Of a stretch of 64,000 nucleotides of DNA, positions 53,791 through 61,242 are shown in pieces. The notes under the pieces were generated by a model. The model made no database searches. It saw only the letters and a list, made by a program, of their open reading frames with translations, and had not been told where the DNA came from. This stretch comes from Burkholderia sp. SRS-W-2-2016. Lineage in GTDB: Bacteria; Pseudomonadota; Gammaproteobacteria; Burkholderiales; Burkholderiaceae. The number at the start of each line of letters is the position of its first letter. Positions within the stretch are counted from its first letter, which is position 1. Where the stretch lies: contig NZ_MSDV01000060.1 of assembly GCF_001931485.1 (NCBI RefSeq), positions 50,556 through 114,555 on the forward strand, read 5' to 3'. The position numbers were made by a program, and so were the translations under genes.

Positions 53791-55161
53791 ATGATGCGCG
53801 AGCAGGCGAACTTTCAGACCGGCATCGGACCGTTGATGGCAACGCTGCATCAAGCCGGCCCGGCGCTCACTTCATTCGACGCGCCGAGCCGCGTCACTCA
53901 ACCGCGCTTCTGGGACGCGCTGCCCGCGCGCTGGAGCAGCGACGCGGACGACACGCTGGTGTGCTGCCAGGTGCGGCAGGAAACGCACGACGTAAAGAGC
54001 TTTTTCTTTCGCGCGCCGTCGGAGCGGGCATTCGTGTTCGAGCCGGGGCAGTTCATTACGCTGGAGCTGGAGATCGACGGCGAGCCGATTAATCGCTGCT
54101 ATACGATCTCGTCGCCGCCGACCCGTCCGCATACCATTTCGATCACCGTGAAGCGGGTGCCGGGCGGCAAGGTGTCGAACTGGCTGCACGACAACCTGCA
54201 TGCGGGCATGCAGGTGCGGGTGCTCGGACCGGCCGGCGAATTCAGCTGCGCGCGGCATCCGGCGCGCAAGTATCTGTTTCTGTCGGCGGGTTCGGGCATT
54301 ACTCCGCTGATGTCGATGAGCCGCGCGCATCACGAACTCGGCGAGGACAGCGACATCGCATTCGTGCACAGCGCACGCACGCCGGACGACATCATCTTCG
54401 CGCGCGAACTCGATCTGATCGCCGCGAACCAGGCGAATTTCCGCACCGCGTTCGTGTGCGAGCGGGTCGGCGCGCGCACCAATTGGCCGGGCGTGACCGG
54501 GTTTCTGACGCTGCCGTTGCTGAAACTGATCGCGCCGGATTTTCTGGAGCGCGAAGTGTTTACCTGCGGACCGGCGCCGTATATGGCGGCGGTGCGCAAG
54601 CTGCTCGACGAGGGTGGTTTCGATCGGCGGCACTATCACGAGGAAAGCTTTTCGTTCGGCAGTGGCGATGATGTGGAGGTGCTATTGCCGGAAGTACGCG
54701 CTGGCGAGGCGGTGCCGGATGCGATCGTGAATAGCGCGGCCGGTCTCGTAGCCACTGCAACTCCGGAAGCACCCGTGGTGGCAGGGAAGTTCGAGCAGAC
54801 GGCAGCGGACGCACGCAACCTCGAACCCGCGCCCGTATCGGTTGAAGCGGCTGAAACGGTTGAAACGACCGAAACGGTCGAAACGGTCGAAACGGCAACG
54901 CGCTTCAAGGTGAGCTTCGCGCGCAGTCATCGCGAGATCGAATGCGGCAATGACCAGCACGTGCTCGATGCGGCGAAGAAAGCCGGCGTGCGTCTGCCGT
55001 CGTCGTGCACGCAGGGGATGTGCGGCACCTGCAAGGTCAAGCTGGTCTCCGGCGAAGTCGCGATGAAGCACGCGGGCGGCATCCGTCAGCGCGAAATCGA
55101 TCAGGGAATGGTGCTGCTGTGCTGCAGCAAGCCGCTCTCCGATCTGGTGGTCGACAAGTAA
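53791..55161 (+). CDS. gbcB: glycine betaine monooxygenase reductase subunit
   Basis: 456 residues (ATG at 53791, with a second ATG directly after; AGGAGAG upstream). FAD domain RCYTISSPPTRPHTISITVK near 105, NAD(P) domain YLFLSAGSGITPLMSMSRAH near 168 and CGPAPYM near 262. A Glu/Thr/Val repeat linker spans 351-368. The C-terminal 2Fe-2S ferredoxin has Cys406, Cys411, Cys414 and Cys444 or Cys445. It transfers electrons from NAD(P)H to GbcA. Confidence 0.94.
   Translation: MMREQANFQTGIGPLMATLHQAGPALTSFDAPSRVTQPRFWDALPARWSSDADDTLVCCQVRQETHDVKSFFFRAPSERAFVFEPGQFITLELEIDGEPINRCYTISSPPTRPHTISITVKRVPGGKVSNWLHDNLHAGMQVRVLGPAGEFSCARHPARKYLFLSAGSGITPLMSMSRAHHELGEDSDIAFVHSARTPDDIIFARELDLIAANQANFRTAFVCERVGARTNWPGVTGFLTLPLLKLIAPDFLEREVFTCGPAPYMAAVRKLLDEGGFDRRHYHEESFSFGSGDDVEVLLPEVRAGEAVPDAIVNSAAGLVATATPEAPVVAGKFEQTAADARNLEPAPVSVEAAETVETTETVETVETATRFKVSFARSHREIECGNDQHVLDAAKKAGVRLPSSCTQGMCGTCKVKLVSGEVAMKHAGGIRQREIDQGMVLLCCSKPLSDLVVDK
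54841..54894 (+). repeat. six 9-base tandem repeats in gbcB
   Basis: Six near-identical 9-mers related to GTCGAAACG encode repeated Val-Glu-Thr triplets in the linker between the NAD and ferredoxin domains. The two last copies are identical. The array is in frame and probably length-variable. Confidence 0.8.
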
Positions 55162-55218
55162 TACGGGAACGACACAATAACGGCGAATTCGCGTGGAAGT
55201 CGCGTGCGGACAACTGGA

Positions 55219-55225
55219 TGTCGTA
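55219..55225. promoter_or_regulatory. GACA...TGTC inverted repeat upstream of the betaine-binding protein
   Basis: GGACAA (55208-55213) and TGTCGTA (55219-55225) face each other, 184 bases upstream of the start. Similar elements occur before proV, fdhA/ampC and the dipeptidase operon. Confidence 0.3.
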
Positions 55226-55320
55226 AAACAACGCTACCCGGCAATTCTGGTTGGCGATTCTAAATAAACGGGCACCGGTCACACCGCCGACGCGGCGACT
55301 GGGGCAGCGGAAAAAAGGAA

Positions 55321-55386
55321 AGCGGCAAACAGTAAACGGCAAACGGCGAGCGGGCAAACGGCATTCGGCCAGACAGGTAAACGGGT
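55321..55386. repeat. imperfect GGCAAAC repeats upstream of the betaine-binding protein gene
   Basis: GGCAAAC occurs at 55324, 55338 and 55353, with related TAAACGG at 55333 and 55378, so copies lie roughly 14-15 bases apart in the leader region. Low-complexity; possible role unknown. Confidence 0.4.
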
Positions 55387-55402
55387 GACAGGAGAAGCGG
55401 CG

Positions 55403-56260
55403 ATGAGACTGATCGGAAAAATCGTAGTGGCGAGCGCGCTCGGCGCGCTGCTCGCGGCGGCTAGCGTGAGCGTGTCGGCGGATTCGAAGCCGACCATCAA
55501 GATCGGCTACGTGGAGGGCTGGGACGACAGCGTCGCGACCTCGAACGTGGCCGCGCAGGTGATCGAAAAACGCCTCGGCTATCCGGTGAAGCTGGTGCCG
55601 GTCGCGGCCGGCGTGATGTGGCAGGGCGTGGCGCGCGGCGACCTCGACGCGACGCTGTCCGCGTGGCTGCCGGTCACGCACGGCGCGTACTGGAACAACT
55701 TCAAGGACAAGGTGGTCGACCTCGGCCCGAACTTCAACGATGCGAAGATCGGCCTGATCGTGCCGGATAACGTCGACGTGAAGAGCGTCGGCGATCTGCA
55801 GGCGAAGAAGGCGGAGTTCGGCGCGCGCATCGTCGGTATCGATGCCGGCGCGGGCGTGATGCAGAAAGCCGGCGAGGCGATCAAGGCTTATGGCCTCGAC
55901 TATCAGTTGATGCCGAGTTCCGGCAGCGCGATGACCGCGGAACTGGCGCGCTCGGAAGCGGCCAGCAAGCCGATCATCGTGACCGGCTGGAAGCCGCACT
56001 GGATGTTCGCGAAGTACAAGCTGAAATTCCTCGACGACCCGAAGAAGGTGTTCGGCGAAGCGGAGCATGTGGATAGCGTGATCAATCCGGAACTCGAGAA
56101 GAAGGCGCCGACGGTGGTCGCATTCCTGAAGAAGTTTCAGTGGCAGCCGGGCGAGATCGATACCGTGATGCTGGCCACGCAGAACGGCCAGAAGCCGCCG
56201 GCCGCCGCCGATCAGTGGATCAGCGCGCATTCGGAGCGGGTGGATAGCTGGGTGAAATAA
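55403..56260 (+). CDS. glycine betaine/choline-type ABC transporter substrate-binding protein
   Basis: 285 residues from the ATG at 55403 (AGGAGAAG upstream). The signal peptide ends near VSVSAD. The OpuAC fold shows aromatic-cage tryptophans in GYVEGWDDSVATSNVAAQ, DATLSAWLPVTHGAYW and VTGWKPHWMFAKYKLKF, as used for quaternary amines. It is expected to deliver betaine, choline or carnitine to ProVW, encoded 26 kb away. It is monocistronic, closed by the hairpin at 56267-56295. Confidence 0.92.
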   Translation: MRLIGKIVVASALGALLAAASVSVSADSKPTIKIGYVEGWDDSVATSNVAAQVIEKRLGYPVKLVPVAAGVMWQGVARGDLDATLSAWLPVTHGAYWNNFKDKVVDLGPNFNDAKIGLIVPDNVDVKSVGDLQAKKAEFGARIVGIDAGAGVMQKAGEAIKAYGLDYQLMPSSGSAMTAELARSEAASKPIIVTGWKPHWMFAKYKLKFLDDPKKVFGEAEHVDSVINPELEKKAPTVVAFLKKFQWQPGEIDTVMLATQNGQKPPAAADQWISAHSERVDSWVK

Positions 56261-56266
56261 GTATTG

Positions 56267-56295
56267 GAAGCGGGCCGCTTGCCATGGCCCGCTTC
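56267..56295. terminator. bidirectional terminator-like hairpin
   Basis: GAAGCGGGC and GCCCGCTTC are perfect 9-base arms with an 11-base loop, placed between the convergent stops at 56260 and 56294. T-runs are short on both sides. Confidence 0.55.
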
Positions 56296-56632
56296 AAACC
56301 GTCTTCAATATCCTCGGCCGCAAATCGCTGCCCGACACCACCGCGCTCGCCGGCGTCTCTTCCTTCGTGGTCTGTAACGACAGATAGCGCAGACAGCAGA
56401 CCCGCAAAAACGACGCGAAGTTGGCCGGCGCCTCGCCGCGCAACGCGATCAATTCGTCATACAGTTTGACCGCGAACTGACTGGTGGTCATGTTTTCGCG
56501 CGCGGCGATTTCCTGCAGCACGTCCCAGAACAGGTTTTCCAGCCGGACCGTGGTGATCACGCCGTGAACGCGCAGCGACCGCGTGCGCGCTTCGTAGAGG
56601 ATCGGGTCCGCGTTGACATAGATACCGCACAT
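56294..56632 (-). CDS. ribbon-helix-helix domain protein
   Basis: 112 residues from the ATG at 56632 (GGAGACCCACC upstream; the open frame further 5' looks non-coding). After a short beta-rich start (MCGIYVNADPILYEARTRSL) comes HGVITTVRLENLFWDVLQEI and ARENMTTSQFAVKLYDELIA, which fits the RHH_4-type ribbon-helix-helix. It may be a small DNA-binding regulator. No partner gene is adjacent, and its target is unknown. Confidence 0.85.
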   Translation of the reverse strand: MCGIYVNADPILYEARTRSLRVHGVITTVRLENLFWDVLQEIAARENMTTSQFAVKLYDELIALRGEAPANFASFLRVCCLRYLSLQTTKEETPASAVVSGSDLRPRILKTV

Positions 56633-56762
56633 GGTGGGTCTCCGGTAGTCTCGAGTGGAAAAACGCCTGGCCATAAACATACGCCAGAGCGCCCCGGCCA
56701 CGCAAACGCCGCGTTGCTGAAGCGGGTTGGCGCAACCGGGGCGAGCCTTCTTCGATCCCTCA

Positions 56763-58343
56763 TCAGATCGTTCTGCGCTTCATCTGCTCCGCGATGTAAT
56801 CGGACTGACGGATCGCCAGCGTGACGATCGTCAGCGTCGGGTTTTCGGCGGCGCCGGTCGTGAACTGGCTGCCGTCGGACACGAACAGATTGCGGATGTC
56901 ATGCGTCTGGCCATGCGCATTGACCACGCCTTCCTCCGGCTTCGCGCTCATCCGGCAGGTGCCCAGGTTGTGCGTCGACGGATAGGGCGGCACGCGGTAC
57001 ACGGTCTTCGCGCCGACCGCTTCGTACACCGCGGAACCCTGTTTGAACGCGTGCTCGCGCATCGCGTCGTCGTTCGGGTGGTCGTCGAAATGCACGTTCG
57101 GCACCGGCTGGCCGTACTGGTCTTTCACGCTGTCGTTGAGCGTCACGCGATTATTCGCGCGCGGCATGTCTTCGCCGACGATCCACATTCCGGCGGTATT
57201 CGCGTAGTGGTCCATCGCGTCGGTAAACGACGGCCCCCATGCGCCCGGATTCAGAAACGCCGCATAGAACGGCAAGCCGAGCGACACCGTCTCCATGTGA
57301 TAGCCGCCGACGAAGCCGCGCTTCGGATCGTTGCGCGCCTCGTCCTCGATGATGCCGGCCATCGTCGTGCCCTTGTACATCTCGACCTTCTGGTCGAAGG
57401 TCGCGTACACGGAGCCGGTCGTGTGGCGCATATAGTTGCGGCCCACCTGGTCGGACGAGTTCGCGAGGCCCTTCGTGAACTTTCCGGAATGCGAATTAAG
57501 CAATAGCCGCGGCGTCTCGATCGTGTTGCCGGCGACCGCGACCACGCGCGCTTTCTGGCGTTGCAGTTTGCCCTGCGCGTCGTAATAGAGCACGCCGGTC
57601 ACCTTGCCGCGCGCGTCGTGCTCGATCCGCACCACGTGCGCTTGCGGACGCAGTTCGAGGTGGCCGGTCGCCTGGCCGCGCGGCAGTTCCGTATACAGCG
57701 TCGACCATTTCGCGCCGGTACGGCAGCCCTGAAAACACAGGCCGCGTTGAAAGCAGTGACTGCGATCGTCGCGCACGGTGCTGTTGATCGCCATATGGCC
57801 GGTGTTGCACTGCTTGTAGCCGACCTTCATCGCGCCGGCCGACATCACCTTGAAGTTGTTGTTGCCGGGCAGCCCCGGCAGTCCGTTGGTGCGGGTCACG
57901 CCGAGCTTCTTTTCCGCGCGGTCGTAGTACGGATCGAGGTCCGCGCGCGTGAGCGGCCAGTCGAGCAGCGTCGCGCCCTGAATGTCGCCGTACACGGTGC
58001 GCGCCTTGAACTCGTGCGGCTGGATGCGCAGACTCGCGCCGGCCCAGTGCGTCGAGGTGCCGCCCACCGTCTTGCAGATCCATGTCGGCAGATTCGGAAA
58101 ATCCTTCGCGATGCGCCAGTTGCCCGAGGTCGTGCGTTTGTCGAGCCACGACAGCAGCTGGAACGAGCCCCATTCGTCGGTCACGTAATCGGCCTGGGTA
58201 TGCAGCGCACCGGCTTCCAGTACGACCACGTCGATGCCTTTCTGCGCGAGTTCGTTCGCGAGCGTCCCGCCGCCCGCGCCCGAACCGATCACGACGACCA
58301 CGTTGCTGTCGGTAAGCGCAAAGTGCTTCTGGTTCAGATCCAT
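56763..58343 (-). CDS. GMC-family FAD-dependent dehydrogenase (gluconate/sugar dehydrogenase large-subunit type)
   Basis: 526 residues, GAGGAGACC upstream. N-terminal FAD motif VVVIGSGAGGGTLANELAQK, GMC signature region around GGTSTHWAGASLRIQPHEF, and C-terminal active-site block STHNLGTCRM with DGSQFTTGAAENPTLT. This class oxidises sugars, polyols or sugar acids in the periplasm and hands electrons to a cytochrome. It has no signal of its own and would ride out with the Tat subunit, encoded 15 bases upstream. No cytochrome gene follows. Confidence 0.9.
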   Translation of the reverse strand: MDLNQKHFALTDSNVVVVIGSGAGGGTLANELAQKGIDVVVLEAGALHTQADYVTDEWGSFQLLSWLDKRTTSGNWRIAKDFPNLPTWICKTVGGTSTHWAGASLRIQPHEFKARTVYGDIQGATLLDWPLTRADLDPYYDRAEKKLGVTRTNGLPGLPGNNNFKVMSAGAMKVGYKQCNTGHMAINSTVRDDRSHCFQRGLCFQGCRTGAKWSTLYTELPRGQATGHLELRPQAHVVRIEHDARGKVTGVLYYDAQGKLQRQKARVVAVAGNTIETPRLLLNSHSGKFTKGLANSSDQVGRNYMRHTTGSVYATFDQKVEMYKGTTMAGIIEDEARNDPKRGFVGGYHMETVSLGLPFYAAFLNPGAWGPSFTDAMDHYANTAGMWIVGEDMPRANNRVTLNDSVKDQYGQPVPNVHFDDHPNDDAMREHAFKQGSAVYEAVGAKTVYRVPPYPSTHNLGTCRMSAKPEEGVVNAHGQTHDIRNLFVSDGSQFTTGAAENPTLTIVTLAIRQSDYIAEQMKRRTI

Positions 58344-58358
58344 GATCGGTCTCCTCGC

Positions 58359-58976
58359 TTAGCTGTCTTTCGGGATCGGGCCGCTGGCATCGGCCGGCGG
58401 ATCGGGCAGCCACGACAGGTTGTTGAAACCCTTGTCCAGGTAGCCGCCGTCGCCCTCCGACGCGCCGTAGCCGAAGTGCTGATAAGCGAGCGGATTCGCG
58501 TAGAGCGACACGACCGCGGTGCTGCGCACCGTCGTGAAGAACGGCGTGCCGGCCAGCGCGGCGACGTCGCGCGCTTGCGCCGCGCTGTCGCGCTTGGACC
58601 AGTCGGCGCCTCCCGCGGTGGTGTCCAGCTGTTTGACGCCGTCGGCCAGTTGCTGACGCACGGCCGGATCCTTTTGCGCCTTGCCGTCAAGGTCCTTGAC
58701 GACGAGCGCGTAGACCGCGTTGTCGAGCGTCGCATGCGGGTAGATCTGACGCGTGAACGCGAGCAGCACGTCGCCCTGATGGGTGTCGAGGCCTTGCAGT
58801 TCGAGCGCCCATACGCGGCTCGGCGCGAGCATCGCGAGGATGGACGACAGCGCCAGCGTGCCGGTCAGCACGCCGGTGCCTTTCAGCAGTTCGCGTCGCG
58901 TGAGCTTGATGCGCAGCGCGGGATCGAGCGCGTGCCCATCCGGGTCGCGAGCGATCGGAATGATCGTGGGGTTCAT
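58359..58976 (-). CDS. gluconate 2-dehydrogenase subunit 3-family protein with Tat signal
   Basis: 205 residues. Twin-arginine signal LTRRELLKGTGVLTGTLALS (residues 25-44) begins after an unusual 24-residue leader. The rest fits the small subunit of membrane-bound FAD dehydrogenases (FTRQIYPHATLDNAVYALVV, YANPLAYQHFGYGASEGDGG). It helps export and stabilise the FAD subunit. First gene of the pair. Confidence 0.88.
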   Translation of the reverse strand: MNPTIIPIARDPDGHALDPALRIKLTRRELLKGTGVLTGTLALSSILAMLAPSRVWALELQGLDTHQGDVLLAFTRQIYPHATLDNAVYALVVKDLDGKAQKDPAVRQQLADGVKQLDTTAGGADWSKRDSAAQARDVAALAGTPFFTTVRSTAVVSLYANPLAYQHFGYGASEGDGGYLDKGFNNLSWLPDPPADASGPIPKDS

Positions 58977-59040
58977 GGTTGTCTCCGTTTCTATTGGTCT
59001 CGCGCCGTGGGTCGGCGACGCGCGCCGCCGTGCAGGATAG

Positions 59041-59439
59041 CTAACGATAATGGCCGTGCTTTTCCAGTACTTCGATCTTGTAGCCGTCGGGGTCCTGAAT
59101 AAAGAAGTAGCGGGCGATCAGCGCGCCGTCGTCCGCATGAAATTCGCGCAGATCGTTCGGCGCGAGTCCCATGTCGAGTAGCCGCTGACGATCGGCTTTC
59201 GCATCGTCGACGACGAACGCGACATGACCGTAGCCGTCGCCGTGCGAGTACGGCTCGGCGCGTCCCTTGTTCCAGGTGAGTTCGAGTTCGGTGTCGGCCT
59301 CGTCGTTGCGCAGATAGGCGAGGGTGAACTCGGGGAAGTCGAGCCGGTGCGAGACCTTGAAAGCGAACACCTTGTCGTAGAAGTCCAGCGAGCGCGACAG
59401 GTCCTGCACGCGAATCATCGTGTGAATGAGCTTGGGCAT
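59041..59439 (-). CDS. gloA: lactoylglutathione lyase (glyoxalase I)
   Basis: 132 residues. Metal ligands of the E. coli GloA type are all in place: His6 (IHTMIRV), Glu53 (ELELTWN), His72 (YGHVAF) and Glu123 (DPDGYKIEVLEK). It converts the methylglyoxal-glutathione hemithioacetal to lactoylglutathione. RBS GGAGACACCC upstream. It is followed by the GMC operon on the same strand with a 65-base gap. Confidence 0.93.
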   Translation of the reverse strand: MPKLIHTMIRVQDLSRSLDFYDKVFAFKVSHRLDFPEFTLAYLRNDEADTELELTWNKGRAEPYSHGDGYGHVAFVVDDAKADRQRLLDMGLAPNDLREFHADDGALIARYFFIQDPDGYKIEVLEKHGHYR

Positions 59440-59626
59440 CGGGTGTCTCCTCCGTCTGCGCGATCCGCCACGCGGGTGGCTTGTATCGTGCGCAGTGACG
59501 CCAGTTTAGGCGCGGCGGCAGAGGCCGGGTAATGGCCGGCTAAATCGCGCCTGGGGCTTGCCCTTAGGGCGGCGCGGCGACGCCCGGGCGCTATCCGGAC
59601 GATCAGGTTCGAGCCGGCCCCGGCGG

Positions 59627-61171
59627 TCAAGCCCGCGGCTTGTATTGAACGATGTCCTGCAGTTTCCAGCTTCGATCGAACCACGGCTGCAGCGGGCCAT
59701 ACAGGCGAAAGATCGTGAACCACGACTTGCCGGGTATCGTCTGGATCCAGTTCGACTCCCGTCCCGCGGGCGGCTGTGGGCCGAAGTAAAGATCGACCGA
59801 ACCGTCCGGATTCTTTTGCAGGTTCTTTTCGCTGGAAAGGCTCGGGAACTGCTGGTCGGTTTGCAGCATCGAGCGGGTCTGCGTGTCGTACACGACCACC
59901 GACCAGAGGTCCTTCACGGGCACGTTGGCCGGTACGCGCAGCACGTACTGCGTGCCGCCGTCGAGCGGCTGTCCGGCGCCGTCGGTATTGGCCGCCGCGT
60001 ACTGCGAACCGATCCCGGGCATCGCCACCGCCATCGCGGGCGTGTCGATCGTCGCCGCGTAGAAGAACATCGTGCGCGCATCGAAGTTGCGCGCGCCGTC
60101 GTTCAGCCATTGGTAGCTGCCGCCGATAAACGGCGTGGTCCAGTGCCGGTCCGGATAAATCAGCGCGGCGGGGTTGCGGTTCGCGAAGTCGATCGAGCGC
60201 GCGGTCGCGTTGCCGACCGCCACGGCATCGGTGAGAATCCGCCGCATCCGTTCATCCGGCGCGAACGGCTTGCCTTTGACCATGCCGATCGACGCGAACA
60301 GGCCGGTCATGTCCGGGCCATACGCGCCCGCGGGTTCTTCCTGAACGATCTGGTTGATCTCGTCGTAAAACTGGATCGTGTTCGCGTGCACGGTGTTCAT
60401 CACCTTGCCGGACAGATCGATGAAACGGGTGGCCGGCGGTTGCGCGGCGCGCGCGAGCGGGTACACGCGCAAGCCCGCCTTCAACGCGGCCACGCCGGGG
60501 CGCGGGTCGCCGTTCTTCATGAACGCGCGGCCGAACAGCAGGTTGCCGTAGGTCGGCGATCTGACGACGAAGTATCCGCTCGCGGGCAACGCGCCGGTAT
60601 AGCCCGGCGGCACGAACAGATACTTGCCGCCGCGGCCCTTGTCGGGGCCGGCGTTGCCCATGTCGGTGACATAGCGGAACCAGAAGTCGTCGACCACGCC
60701 GAGAATGTTCGGCGGCGTTTCGACGACGACCGGTCCGTCCTTCAGATCCATCCAGTTGAAGAAATAGACGGTTTCGCTGTTCGCGGTGAGAAACAGCGAT
60801 CGGGAATCCGCCAGCGATTCGAATACGCCGACCGTGCTGCCGGTCGCGCCGGCCTCGCGCAGACCGGCGCGCAGCGCGGCCATCGACGCGCCCGGGATGC
60901 CGTTCAGAAACGCCTCGACCGCGCGCATGAAGACGAGGTTGTCGTACACGAGATCGGCGGTCTGCGCGGTGGGCACGCCGTCGAAATACGACAGCTTGCC
61001 GATGCGGGTATCGACCGCCGGCGGCGTTGTGATTTGCGGCGGGATCGGCGTGGTCATCCGGTAACCTGGCGGCGGTGCGCCGGCGCTGCATGCCGTAAGC
61101 GCCGTGATGGCGAGAGCGGCGAGAACGGTGCATGCGCGTGAAGCTTCAGTCATTCTGAACAGGCTCGACAT
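59627..61171 (-). CDS. DUF1254/DUF1214 lipoprotein, copy 1
   Basis: 514 residues from the ATG at 61171 (CGGAGTGAGT). The signal carries a lipobox LTACS. It has an N-terminal DUF1254 part (LVYDNLVFMRAVEAFLNGIP, NSETVYFFNWMDLKDGPVVV) and a C-terminal DUF1214 part (YVLRVPANVPVKDLWSVVVY, DTQTRSMLQTDQQFPSLSSE, NWIQTIPGKSWFTIFRLYGP). Members are periplasmic and of unknown function. It is a paralogue of the next gene, 71 bases away, so arose by tandem duplication. Confidence 0.9.
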   Translation of the reverse strand: MSSLFRMTEASRACTVLAALAITALTACSAGAPPPGYRMTTPIPPQITTPPAVDTRIGKLSYFDGVPTAQTADLVYDNLVFMRAVEAFLNGIPGASMAALRAGLREAGATGSTVGVFESLADSRSLFLTANSETVYFFNWMDLKDGPVVVETPPNILGVVDDFWFRYVTDMGNAGPDKGRGGKYLFVPPGYTGALPASGYFVVRSPTYGNLLFGRAFMKNGDPRPGVAALKAGLRVYPLARAAQPPATRFIDLSGKVMNTVHANTIQFYDEINQIVQEEPAGAYGPDMTGLFASIGMVKGKPFAPDERMRRILTDAVAVGNATARSIDFANRNPAALIYPDRHWTTPFIGGSYQWLNDGARNFDARTMFFYAATIDTPAMAVAMPGIGSQYAAANTDGAGQPLDGGTQYVLRVPANVPVKDLWSVVVYDTQTRSMLQTDQQFPSLSSEKNLQKNPDGSVDLYFGPQPPAGRESNWIQTIPGKSWFTIFRLYGPLQPWFDRSWKLQDIVQYKPRA

Positions 61172-61242
61172 ACTCACTCCGGGTTCGAAGTTCGCTGCAA
61201 GCAGCGGCTCGTGTGCATCACAGCGATGCCGTGCGGCGACGT

